DNA of 6,659 nt from JAQBFJ01 sp032123435 (GTDB taxonomy: Bacteria; Verrucomicrobiota; Kiritimatiellia; UBA8416; JAQBFJ01). Positions 1-6,074 of this stretch are shown piece after piece (the stretch's first letter is position 1; each line of letters starts with the position of its first letter). The notes under the pieces are model-generated. The model was given only the letters and a program-made list of their open reading frames with translations, searched no databases and was not told the origin of the DNA. The stretch is from NCBI GenBank assembly GCA_032123435.1, contig JAQBFJ010000026.1:1-6659 (forward strand). The letters run 5' to 3'. Position numbers and translations under genes: made by a program.

Positions 1-98
1 GAGAGAGGGGGCATTTCAGTGGGGCGGTTGAGAGAATACCAGATGAGTTTAGGGCATTTAAGATATTGTAAGTAGTTGGTTTTGGAGAAGTAGTTCAT
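1..98 (-). CDS. DUF2779/Cas4-like nuclease family protein, N-terminus only (cut by window edge)
   Basis: The frame is open from an ATG at 98-96 to the window edge, giving 32 codons. The visible protein begins MNYFSKTNYLQYLKCPKLIW. The pattern of a Ser-Lys-x-x-(Tyr/Phe)-Leu segment, then a Cys-Pro-Lys motif followed by an aromatic residue, is how DUF2779 proteins and many Cas4/RecB-like PD-(D/E)XK nucleases start; the cysteine is commonly the first of an iron-sulfur cluster set. The catalytic core and remaining cysteines lie outside the window, so nuclease activity is inferred from this motif alone. The start lies one base after the stop of the upstream ORF (TGA-A-ATG). No Shine-Dalgarno is visible, which favours translational coupling. 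Base composition is more AT-rich than the LRR gene. A chance open frame is possible but unlikely given the motif. Confidence 0.6.
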   Translation of the reverse strand, partial: MNYFSKTNYLQYLKCPKLIWYSLNRPTEMPPL

Positions 99-99
99 T

Positions 100-435
100 T
101 CAATTAAGAATATCTGACGAAAATACCGATAACTTGCCCCATATCCTGATGCGACGAATTTGCTCTTCCCTGCTGTCAATATTGGAAAGATTTAATTCAT
201 CCCACTGCAATTCATAACCGTTAGTATGTTCCTTAATGCCCTGTGAGAAATGCCTTTTGATGTTTTCTATTTCGGTTGGGATTTGCTCTTGTGAGATGTT
301 CTGTTTGGCCTGTACGTTTCGGCTTATGAGATTGGCCTTCTGAAATGTCTTGAGGATGTGGAAGATGTCGTGCTTCTTGGATGCTCTACGAATAATGAAG
401 AAGCAAAGAATGGTTTCAGTGTCCGGGGACAGCAC
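100..435 (-). CDS. Hypothetical protein, 111 aa, possibly a 5'-truncated remnant
   Basis: I do not recognise this protein. It is rich in Glu, Lys, Ile and Gln, has no signal peptide or clear membrane segment (a short hydrophobic stretch ILCFFII lies at residues 9-15), and looks like a cytosolic, mainly helical protein. Residue use looks coding-like. The only available start is a GTG at 435-433. A GAGAAG sequence abuts that GTG directly, too close to act as a normal ribosome binding site, and there is no internal ATG. The frame is the same as that of the upstream LRR gene: after the LRR stop (444-442) come two sense codons and then this GTG. It could be a coupled small gene, the 3' remnant of a gene whose 5' end was lost, or a chance frame. 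It ends one base before the DUF2779-like gene, which supports a real gene in an operon. Confidence 0.45.
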   Translation of the reverse strand: MLSPDTETILCFFIIRRASKKHDIFHILKTFQKANLISRNVQAKQNISQEQIPTEIENIKRHFSQGIKEHTNGYELQWDELNLSNIDSREEQIRRIRIWGKLSVFSSDILN

Positions 436-441
436 TTCTCG

Positions 442-3400
442 TTAGTACTCGATCGTGATTTCGTAGTACTCCAGCAAGGCAGCCTGGTCCGTAAATGCCA
501 GTACGCTCAGGGGGTTGTCCGTTAGATCGAGATCGCGGAGCACCCCATCCTGTGACATGTTGATTATCAGGGGTGCGATATCCGTGACTTTGTTATCCTT
601 GACGTCCAGATCTACCATGTTCACCAGGTCGCTAAGTGCGCTCAGGTCTGTGACCTGATTGTTCTTTAGGTGCAATTCGCGCAGGCTGGTTAGCCCGCTC
701 AGCCAGCAGAGGTCCATGATCAGGTTGTTCTTGAGATCCAATGTCTGCAGCTTCGTCAACGCGCTCAACGGGTATAGGTCCGTGATGAGGTTATTGCCAA
801 GATCAAGCTCCTGCAAGTCCGTCAGGTTGCGCAACGGTTCGAGATCAGCAATCTGCTGGTTCTCTAAGCACAGTGACGTGAGGTTTGTCATTTGGCATAC
901 GGTCGTCAGGGCTTCAGCGCCCTCCATATCGACCTCTAGTTCGCGCAGACTCGGCAGCTGCGCCAATACGCTCAGATTGGTAATAGGGTTGCCGCGAATG
1001 TCCAATTCATGCAGATCTACGAGTCCGATCAACGGGCTAACGTCCGTGATGTTGTTGTTGCTGAGATCCAACTCGCGCAGGCTGGTCAATCCGCTCAACG
1101 GACCCAAGTCTGTGATCCCGTTGTTCTCGAGATCCAATGTCTGCAACTTCGTCAATGTACTCAATGGGCTCAGGTCGGTGATCTTGTTATCCTCGAGATC
1201 AAGCTCCCGCAGCTTTCTCAGTGCCGCCAATCCATCCAGGACCGCGATCGTGTTCCCCTCCAGGTCAAGCTTCCGCAGCTCGCCCAGTTCGCTCAGGGGT
1301 CCCACGTCCGTGATCTGGTTATTGCGAAGACTCAGCCTGCGCATTGCCGTCAATGTACCCAACGGGCCCAAATCCGTTAGGTCGTTGTTCTTTAGGTCCA
1401 ACTCGCACAGGTTTGTCCATCCGCTGGCACCGAACAGGTCTGTGATTAGGTTGTCCTGCAGATCCAGTTCCTCCAGGTTCACCAGATTACTCAACAGAGC
1501 CAGATCCACGATTTCATTGTAGCCAAGGTCCAGAACCGTGATGTTGGTCGCGGCGTCAAGGTCCACGGTGCTCAGCAAGTTGCTGGACAGGTCCAGGGAC
1601 GTGAAGTTCGGCGGAACATCCTTCGATGCCACGTTGGTTATTAGGTTCCCGTTAAGGTTCAACTCCGTGAGGCACGGCGTTTCGTCCAGGCTCATGCTCG
1701 GAATGGCGCTCAGTGTGCTACTCGACAAGTCAAGAGACGACAGGCTGGTCAGTCCATTCAGATTCACATTGGAGATTGCATTGCCTTGTACGTGCAGTGC
1801 TGTAAGATCACCCAATCCGGAAAGGTGCAGATCCGTTATCAGGTTGTGCCGCAGGTCCAGGCTCTGTAAGCTTGCCAACCCACACAACCCGCTCAGATCC
1901 CCAACCCGGTTCCAACTCAGATCCAGAGCAACGAGGTTGGTTGACGAAGCCAGGTCTACATTAGTTACCAGGTTGGATGCCACACCCAGGAAAGTGATGC
2001 CCGGAGGGATGTCATCCCCGCTTATGGAGGCCAGGTGGTTGGCGCGGAAGTCCAGGCTCGTGAGGTCGGTCGGGCCGGTAAGGGCCATGTCAGGCACTTC
2101 GGTCATTTGGTTGTTTTCGAAGTTCAGGGCTGACAGACAAGCCAGCCCGTCCAGGGCAACAACCCTGATTCGGTTCTCCGAAACAAGCACTTTCGTGAGT
2201 TTCGGCAGGTCACTGAGCACTAGGTTCACGATCTCGTTGCTCCGCAAGTCAAGTTCGCGCAGCTTCGTCAGTCCGTTCAAGCCGGCCAGAACGTTTGCGC
2301 CCCCTCCCTCTTCGCCCCCGAAGTGGTTCCCACTGAGGCCAACATATGCGAGGTTCGGCGTCCTTTGCAGATTCATATTGCAGATCGGGTTGGCGCCCAC
2401 CCATAGGTTCGTGAGATTTGGAAGCGAAGGCAAGTCCAGGTCGGAAAGCTCGTTATTACGCAAATCCAGTTCGCGTATCTGGGTCAATGTACTCAGCGCG
2501 GCCAGGTCTGTGACGTGGTTGTTCTCGAGGTCCAACATCCGGAGATTCGTCAGTCCAGCTATCGGGCTGATGTCCGAGATCTCGTTGTTCTGCAACTCCA
2601 ATTCTTGTAGACCCACGAGTTCGGTCAACCCGGCCAGGCTCGTGATGGCATTGTAGTTGAGATCAATGCCCTTGATGTAGCTGGGAATCTTGCCTGACGC
2701 TACGTTCGTGATCATGTTGTTGCGAAGGACCAGATTCACCAAGTCCGGCATTCCATCCAGGGCTATTTCCGGAATGCTGGTCATCTCGTTGTTCGCCAGG
2801 TCGAGGGACAACAAACTGGTCAGTCCACTCAGGTTGACGTTGGTAATGAGGTTCCCCCACAGATAAAGGTCCGTCAGGCTGGGCATATCGCTCAGACTCA
2901 GGTCTGTGATCCCGTTGTTTTGAAGGTTCAGCCTCGTTAGATCCATCATCCCGCCAAGATCCACATTAGCAATTGAGTTATGCCAAATGTCCAGCGCGAC
3001 CAGGTTGCTCAGCTCGTCGAGCGGAGTGATATCGGTGATCCCGGCGCTCCCAAGGCGCAGACTCATGAGGGCCGTCAGTTCGCTCAGCGGAGCCACGTCA
3101 ACAATCTCGCTGTTCCTGAAACTAAGATGCGTCAGGCCACTCAGCTCGACCAGTGGCGTCACATCGGTGATCTCACTATCCGGAAGGCTCAGGCGGGTCA
3201 GGCCTGTCAGCAAACCGAGCTCGCTGAGATCGCCCACGCTCACGTCCCACCGATGCTCAGCAGCAATGTCCGTTATTCCTGCTAGCTCAATATCATAGAT
3301 CTCGTTGGTCGGGCTCAGTTTGGTCGCTATTGAACCTCGCACGAGAGACGCGAGATCGTTGTCAGGGAAGCGCACGACCTGCAAGCCATGCCACAGGCGG

Positions 3401-3663
3401 AAGAATGCCGTGCTTTCGCCGAGTAAAGAGAACTGTACGGCGTTGGCGGTGACCCCGGTCGATGATGCCACACAAAGGGACGAATCTGACCAGTCGGTCA
3501 GTGACGTGCTCCTCTCGATAATGAACCGATTTGTCGGAGTATCCCACTGAAGATCAACGACGTCCCCGTTGCAGGATATGCTCCTTATGGTCGGAGCATC
3601 GGCGAACGATATGTTCGCCAACGTGCAGAAAAGCCAGAGAATAGCCTGTGTCAATCGTCTCAT
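442..3663 (-). CDS. Secreted giant leucine-rich-repeat protein (internalin/SDS22-like), 1073 aa
   Basis: This is a probable exported ligand-binding or adhesion protein. Residues 1-23 form a signal peptide (MRRLTQ, hydrophobic AILWLF core, cleavage near SFADA). Residues 24-93 are a small beta-rich domain, with a LQWDTPTNRFIIERSTSLTDW segment split as LQWD / FIIERSTSLTDW and a closing FFRL; such domains are frequent in secreted PVC proteins. Residues 94-154 include VVRFPDNDLASLVR, like the entry segment of bacterial internalin-like LRR proteins. About 41 LRRs follow to the end, mostly 21-22 residues with consensus LxxLDLxNNxITDLxPLSxLTx and a few of 24. No LPXTG, PEP-CTERM or other sorting tail is visible. 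The ATG at 3663-3661 is preferred because GAGAGGA (3674-3680) sits 10 nt upstream and the signal peptide begins there; ATGs at 3684 and 3714 would add non-signal residues and lie on or ahead of the promoter candidate. The ligand is unknown. Confidence 0.9.
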   Translation of the reverse strand: MRRLTQAILWLFCTLANISFADAPTIRSISCNGDVVDLQWDTPTNRFIIERSTSLTDWSDSSLCVASSTGVTANAVQFSLLGESTAFFRLWHGLQVVRFPDNDLASLVRGSIATKLSPTNEIYDIELAGITDIAAEHRWDVSVGDLSELGLLTGLTRLSLPDSEITDVTPLVELSGLTHLSFRNSEIVDVAPLSELTALMSLRLGSAGITDITPLDELSNLVALDIWHNSIANVDLGGMMDLTRLNLQNNGITDLSLSDMPSLTDLYLWGNLITNVNLSGLTSLLSLDLANNEMTSIPEIALDGMPDLVNLVLRNNMITNVASGKIPSYIKGIDLNYNAITSLAGLTELVGLQELELQNNEISDISPIAGLTNLRMLDLENNHVTDLAALSTLTQIRELDLRNNELSDLDLPSLPNLTNLWVGANPICNMNLQRTPNLAYVGLSGNHFGGEEGGGANVLAGLNGLTKLRELDLRSNEIVNLVLSDLPKLTKVLVSENRIRVVALDGLACLSALNFENNQMTEVPDMALTGPTDLTSLDFRANHLASISGDDIPPGITFLGVASNLVTNVDLASSTNLVALDLSWNRVGDLSGLCGLASLQSLDLRHNLITDLHLSGLGDLTALHVQGNAISNVNLNGLTSLSSLDLSSSTLSAIPSMSLDETPCLTELNLNGNLITNVASKDVPPNFTSLDLSSNLLSTVDLDAATNITVLDLGYNEIVDLALLSNLVNLEELDLQDNLITDLFGASGWTNLCELDLKNNDLTDLGPLGTLTAMRRLSLRNNQITDVGPLSELGELRKLDLEGNTIAVLDGLAALRKLRELDLEDNKITDLSPLSTLTKLQTLDLENNGITDLGPLSGLTSLRELDLSNNNITDVSPLIGLVDLHELDIRGNPITNLSVLAQLPSLRELEVDMEGAEALTTVCQMTNLTSLCLENQQIADLEPLRNLTDLQELDLGNNLITDLYPLSALTKLQTLDLKNNLIMDLCWLSGLTSLRELHLKNNQVTDLSALSDLVNMVDLDVKDNKVTDIAPLIINMSQDGVLRDLDLTDNPLSVLAFTDQAALLEYYEITIEY
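619..816 (-). repeat. 66-aa three-LRR block, second copy
   Basis: This is residues 950-1015, matching residues 818-883 at about 46 of 66 positions. The two copies are separated by three other LRRs, including the degenerate repeat, so the duplicated unit may have been six repeats long with the remainder diverged. Confidence 0.75.
1015..1212 (-). repeat. 66-aa three-LRR block, first copy
   Basis: This is residues 818-883, three consecutive 22-residue LRRs. Compared by eye with residues 950-1015 (nt 619-816), 46 of 66 residues are identical, highest in the first two repeats (LSTLTKLQTLDL and LSGLTSLREL). This exceeds the similarity between neighbouring repeats and points to a block duplication. 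Confidence 0.75.
1606..1869 (-). repeat. LRR supermodule copy C (88 aa, four repeats 21+21+24+22)
   Basis: This is residues 599-686. The order is a 21-residue repeat with ITDLHLSGLGD, a 21-residue repeat with ISNVNLNGLTS, a 24-residue repeat with LSAIPSMSLDE, and a 22-residue repeat with ITNVASKDVPPN. It is closest to copy A, sharing NVNL(S/N)GLTS and LITNVAS. Confidence 0.8.
1999..2262 (-). repeat. LRR supermodule copy B (88 aa, four repeats 21+21+24+22)
   Basis: This is residues 468-555. The order is a 21-residue repeat ending LSDLPK, a 21-residue repeat ending ALDGLAC, a 24-residue repeat with MTEVPDMALTG, and a 22-residue repeat with ISGDDIPPG. It is the most diverged copy, with INV positions replaced, but its length and order match copies A and C exactly. 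Confidence 0.75.
2677..2940 (-). repeat. LRR supermodule copy A (88 aa, four repeats 21+21+24+22)
   Basis: This is residues 242-329 of the LRR protein. The order is a 21-residue repeat ending LSDMPS, a 21-residue repeat with ITNVNLSGLTS, a 24-residue repeat with MTSIPEIALDG, and a 22-residue repeat with ITNVASGKIPSY. The same order and lengths recur in copies B and C. Confidence 0.8.
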
Positions 3664-3690
3664 AGCAACAGTGTCCTCTCTCATGTATAA

Positions 3691-3718
3691 TAGTCGGGGA
3701 AAGGGGCAAGACATGTCA
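3691..3718 (-). promoter_or_regulatory. Candidate ECF-type promoter of the LRR gene
   Basis: On the minus strand this reads TGACATG (3718-3712), 14 nt, then CCGACTA (3697-3691). The LRR start codon is 27 nt further on. The same two blocks with the same 14-nt spacer lie upstream of the sigma gene at 6044-6071. An overlapping TATTATAC sequence just downstream could instead be a housekeeping -10, but I see no good -35 at the right distance. That the two matching sites form a promoter is inference. Confidence 0.5.
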
Positions 3719-3739
3719 CGGTTTCGCGGAAAGAAACCG
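3719..3739. repeat. Inverted repeat directly upstream of the LRR promoter candidate
   Basis: CGGTTTC (3719-3725) and GAAACCG (3733-3739) are perfect 7-bp inverted repeats around a 7-nt loop. On the minus strand the second arm directly abuts the TGACATG block. It could be an operator, or a hairpin near the 3' end of the fecR transcript. There is no T-run after it, so a standard intrinsic terminator is not supported. Confidence 0.45.
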
Positions 3740-3883
3740 GAAAATGGCAGAATTGGGCATTATCACACAGTAATGTCTTCCATACAGTGGTTGAAAAGAC
3801 AGGGAGAGCATGTCACAGGATATGGCAGAAAAGTACCATAACAGTCGGCTCTGTCCGCTGCGGGTCGGAATCGCCGCACTTCT
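3740..3883 (-). other. Gene-free interval between fecR-LamG and the LRR promoter
   Basis: No gene is seen here. At 3809-3824 the minus strand reads CATATCCTGTGACATG, which joins two words also found upstream of the sigma gene: TGACATG and the ten-base CATATCCTGT (6051-6060). Downstream of this TGACATG the CCGANTA block is poorly matched (TCAACCA), so a second promoter is doubtful. No convincing terminator for fecR is visible; a weak 5-bp stem (TGCGG/CCGCA, about 3859-3878) lacks a T-run. Confidence 0.35.
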
Positions 3884-5482
3884 CTATCTTGAGAAACTTC
3901 TATAGTTTTGCACTACCTCGGACTGCGTCAATGCATGCGAGTATATTGCGACGAGATAGATATCCCCAAGCCACGGCCGATCTTCTGCTGCCATTTCATT
4001 GGCCAGAACTAATGGAAATCTTGAGCTCCAGTTATCCAGAACACCTTCAATGTAATTGGCAACTACTCGACGAAGAAGGCTGCCTTGAAAATCATATGAT
4101 GCGTAAAACAGAGATTCTTCAATGCCATTGACGAAAATCTTTACAGAACCGCTCATACTGCGTGTATAGACAATGTGGGTGAGCGCCGTGCTCACAAGTC
4201 CCTCACGGGTACAAACGGATGGCGCCGACCCCGTCTCATTTATGGATGTGCGCAGGCGAATGTTGAATAGTCCAGAAGGGCCGGAATCCAAGCCCTGCTG
4301 TAAGGCAAACAATGAGCCGAGATTGATAATACAAGCGGCTTTTCCTTCTTGAGGGTGATGTGCAACGTCCGGTCGCACCCAAGCCTCAATCGTAATCTCG
4401 TTTTGCTTCCCGCATGCCTTGATAAGTTGTCTTGCGTTGTCCGCGGATCGTATAATTGTCGGGCTCCGGATTCGCAATCCGCCTTCTATCCACTCAACCG
4501 CCTGCAGGTTGCCAATATGAAGCTCAAGAGGTTTTTCTGAACCGGAAACATCGTGAATAATGTCGCCTTTTCCTTCACCAAAATCATAGAGCACCTGCAG
4601 CCCGCGAGTGATACGTGGTACTCGGATTGCCTGCTTACTCGCAGTTTGTTTTTCTCTGGCTATCAATTCAACGCCTCTAGCAGCTACTGCATATTGTCCC
4701 GCGCTTACCTCAACTGATTCTTCATCAGAAAGTCGTTCCATCCTGGCTCTGCCATCAATCATATCGAGATGTGTTGATGCAGAATCAGCCTTCAGCATGA
4801 ATACTGTACCAAGCACTGTTATGCGCGCACTCGGTGTAGTTACCACAAAAGGCTTTCCCGTTGGCTGCCTTGATGTGCGCGATAGAAGAACACCAGTATC
4901 AAACTGTACGTGCTTGGATGCAGTCCTGACGTTGCCCGGTTTCGCCAACGTCAGTGTCGAATCTCCCTGCAATTCAACTCTGGAACCATCCAGGTATTGA
5001 AGGTGTATATGACTACCTTTAGCGGTACGGATAGTGTCGCCCAGGTTGATAGTATCATACTGCTTCAAGGGGCCTCGACGTGACTCATAGGTGCATTCGA
5101 CCACGCCGTCAATTGTCATTACCCTGCATACCAATTGTTCCGTTGCTGCCTCAATAACATGAAAGTTATGCAGACGCACCATAAATAGCAGGAGCGCCGC
5201 AGCACTGAGCGGCAATAGACCATATTTCATAATGGCGGCAAAGGGCGTGAGTCTTGACTCTTGCCTGTACTTAATGAACCTTTTCAGTCCCACCGCGTGC
5301 GCTTCAGCGCGTGCGCCCTGCAATTGTGTTCCTACTCGAACAAGTAATGCAGTTTCGCTGACATACTCTACCAGCTGTTCTCCAACCTGCGGATCTTTCA
5401 GGAGAAGATTCTTCAGCTTTCCGACTTCATGAGTCGGCAAATCACCATGGAGATACTTGTCAAAAAGTTCTTCTAAGTTCAT
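3884..5482 (-). CDS. FecR-type membrane anti-sigma regulator with C-terminal LamG-like domain, 532 aa
   Basis: This is the probable partner of the ECF sigma factor encoded just upstream. Residues 1-60 form a short cytoplasmic helical anti-sigma-like region (FDKYLHGDL...LLLKDPQVGEQLVEY, the usual opening of PVC FecR proteins). Residues 84-103 are one membrane segment (MKYGLLPLSAAALLLFMVRL). Residues 140-265 are a FecR domain with the expected LGDTIRTAKGSHIHLQYLDGS-type core (LGDTIRT, LDGSRVEL), and later TTPSARITVLGTVF and SAGQYA. Residues 295-530 are a concanavalin-like LamG domain, with LYDFGEGKGDIIHDVSG, EITIEAWVRP and a closing WLGDIYLVAIYSHALT. The start at 5482 is set by GGAGG (5490-5494) 7 nt upstream and by the ATGA overlap with the sigma stop; a longer reading from 5521 lies inside the sigma gene. 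The LamG-like part should be extracytoplasmic and may bind carbohydrate or protein, which is inferred. Confidence 0.88.
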   Translation of the reverse strand: MNLEELFDKYLHGDLPTHEVGKLKNLLLKDPQVGEQLVEYVSETALLVRVGTQLQGARAEAHAVGLKRFIKYRQESRLTPFAAIMKYGLLPLSAAALLLFMVRLHNFHVIEAATEQLVCRVMTIDGVVECTYESRRGPLKQYDTINLGDTIRTAKGSHIHLQYLDGSRVELQGDSTLTLAKPGNVRTASKHVQFDTGVLLSRTSRQPTGKPFVVTTPSARITVLGTVFMLKADSASTHLDMIDGRARMERLSDEESVEVSAGQYAVAARGVELIAREKQTASKQAIRVPRITRGLQVLYDFGEGKGDIIHDVSGSEKPLELHIGNLQAVEWIEGGLRIRSPTIIRSADNARQLIKACGKQNEITIEAWVRPDVAHHPQEGKAACIINLGSLFALQQGLDSGPSGLFNIRLRTSINETGSAPSVCTREGLVSTALTHIVYTRSMSGSVKIFVNGIEESLFYASYDFQGSLLRRVVANYIEGVLDNWSSRFPLVLANEMAAEDRPWLGDIYLVAIYSHALTQSEVVQNYRSFSR

Positions 5483-6021
5483 GCCGTATCCTCCGCAACA
5501 AGCATTTTGCGTCTGACACATTGCCGAAGCTGCTGCCGAGTGCGTGACAGACGCAAACGTATGGCATTAACAGTATTTCTGTAGTAAGCGGCAAGTTCCT
5601 TACATGACGCTCGATCCCTGTAGAATCCCATGAGCATATCCAAAGATTTGCCTCTTAGCTTCTCCATACACAGTCGTAAAATCTTCTTCCTTTTTTCCAT
5701 CAATTCAACAAACCTATCGTCCATATGCTGATCGAATTGGTCAGCCATTAGGTCCAGAAGCTCCATATCGCCCACGGTAGTCTCGCGGCTTCTGGAGCGA
5801 ATCATGTCTATTGACTTATGTCGAACCACCTGTCGCATCCATGGGTATATACTATCAGCCTGTCGTAGTGTTCCCCACTTCTTGTCCAGAACGATAAACG
5901 CTTCCTGCACAGCATCCTGTGCCGAGGCCCAATCCTGAAGCAGACCATAGGCATAGCTGACCAAGGCATCTTGATACTTGATCGCCGTTCGCAGGAAATC
6001 TTCTCGCGTCACATTGTCCAT
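5479..6021 (-). CDS. ECF-type RNA polymerase sigma factor (Rhodopirellula/Verrucomicrobium type), 180 aa
   Basis: This directs RNA polymerase to a dedicated promoter set. Region 2 spans about residues 14-80: YQDALVSYAYGLLQDWASAQDAVQEAF matches the helix that carries the D-A-x-Q-E/D-x-F core-binding motif, followed by YPWMRQVVRHKSIDMIRSRSR. Region 4 spans about 115-170 and carries the helix-turn-helix (CKELAAYYRNTVNAIRLRLSRTR). Length and the FecR-LamG partner downstream fit the PVC sigma family. The ATG at 6021 has GGGGAG 8 nt upstream. A longer reading would begin at a TTG (6042) and would run across the promoter candidate's downstream edge, so it is less likely. The gene overlaps fecR-LamG by four bases and shares a promoter-like motif with the LRR gene, suggesting it controls both its own operon and the LRR gene. 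Confidence 0.9.
   Translation of the reverse strand: MDNVTREDFLRTAIKYQDALVSYAYGLLQDWASAQDAVQEAFIVLDKKWGTLRQADSIYPWMRQVVRHKSIDMIRSRSRETTVGDMELLDLMADQFDQHMDDRFVELMEKRKKILRLCMEKLRGKSLDMLMGFYRDRASCKELAAYYRNTVNAIRLRLSRTRQQLRQCVRRKMLVAEDTA
5490..5494 (-). promoter_or_regulatory. Ribosome binding site GGAGG of fecR-LamG
   Basis: GGAGG on the minus strand lies 7 nt upstream of the ATG at 5482-5480 and inside the 3' end of the sigma gene. It decides the fecR start. With the 4-base ATGA overlap it indicates coupled translation of sigma and its regulator. Confidence 0.8.
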
Positions 6022-6043
6022 CCTATGATCTCCCCTTATCAAC

Positions 6044-6071
6044 TACTCGGACAGGATATGAAAACATGTCA
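6044..6071 (-). promoter_or_regulatory. Candidate autoregulated ECF-type promoter of the sigma-fecR operon
   Basis: On the minus strand this reads TGACATG (6071-6065), 14 nt, then CCGAGTA (6050-6044), 22 nt before the sigma ATG. It matches the element before the LRR gene at 13 of 14 block positions with the same spacer length; T is also shared at spacer positions 1, 3, 4 and 12. ECF sigma factors commonly recognise two short blocks at about this distance and often drive their own gene. The exact blocks used by this family are not known to me. Confidence 0.5.
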
Positions 6072-6074
6072 TAG

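Larger units (their letters stand above)
445..3201 (-). repeat. Array of about 41 leucine-rich repeats inside the LRR gene
   Basis: Reading the protein in register on the L-x-x-L-(D/x)-L-x-x-N core gives about 41 units from LTRLSLPDSEITDV to the C-terminus. Most are 22-residue SDS22-type units; units ending in LSDLP or NVNLSGLTS are 21, three units with (M/L)(T/S)xIP or MTEVP are 24, and two are irregular: one of 30 residues with a GGEEGGG insertion at about 448-456 (nt 2292-2350) and one degenerate unit (LRELEVDMEGAEALTTVC) at about nt 880-960. In DNA this appears as a period of about 66 bases with recurring CTCGAGATC/AGGTCCAA-like segments on the plus strand. Confidence 0.9.

Noticed and set aside
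659..2656. Long plus-strand open frames (up to 372 codons) opposite the LRR gene
   Set aside because: They are antisense shadows of a repetitive gene with stop-poor codons; their translations are Ser/Arg-rich and low in complexity, with no domain or ribosome binding site.
445..3201. CRISPR-like regular repetition with a period of about 66 bases
   Set aside because: The period equals 22 codons, all repeats stay in frame in a single long ORF, and repeats vary gradually without distinct spacers.
3664..3714. Longer LRR start sites at 3714 and 3684
   Set aside because: They would place non-signal residues ahead of a good signal peptide and overlap the promoter candidate; the ATG at 3663 has GAGAGGA 10 nt upstream.
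3840..3883. Intrinsic terminator after fecR-LamG
   Set aside because: Only a 5-bp stem without a T-run is present, so termination between fecR and the LRR gene cannot be claimed.
3787..4131. Plus-strand open frames opposite the fecR 3' end, and others at 4608-5000 and 5232-5432
   Set aside because: They are antisense to a well-supported FecR-LamG gene and show no independent coding evidence.
5483..5521. Longer fecR start at 5521
   Set aside because: The extension lies within the sigma gene, while the ATG at 5482 has GGAGG at 7 nt and the ATGA overlap.
6022..6042. TTG start adding seven residues to the sigma factor
   Set aside because: The ATG at 6021 has a well-spaced GGGGAG and the extra residues are not part of sigma region 2.
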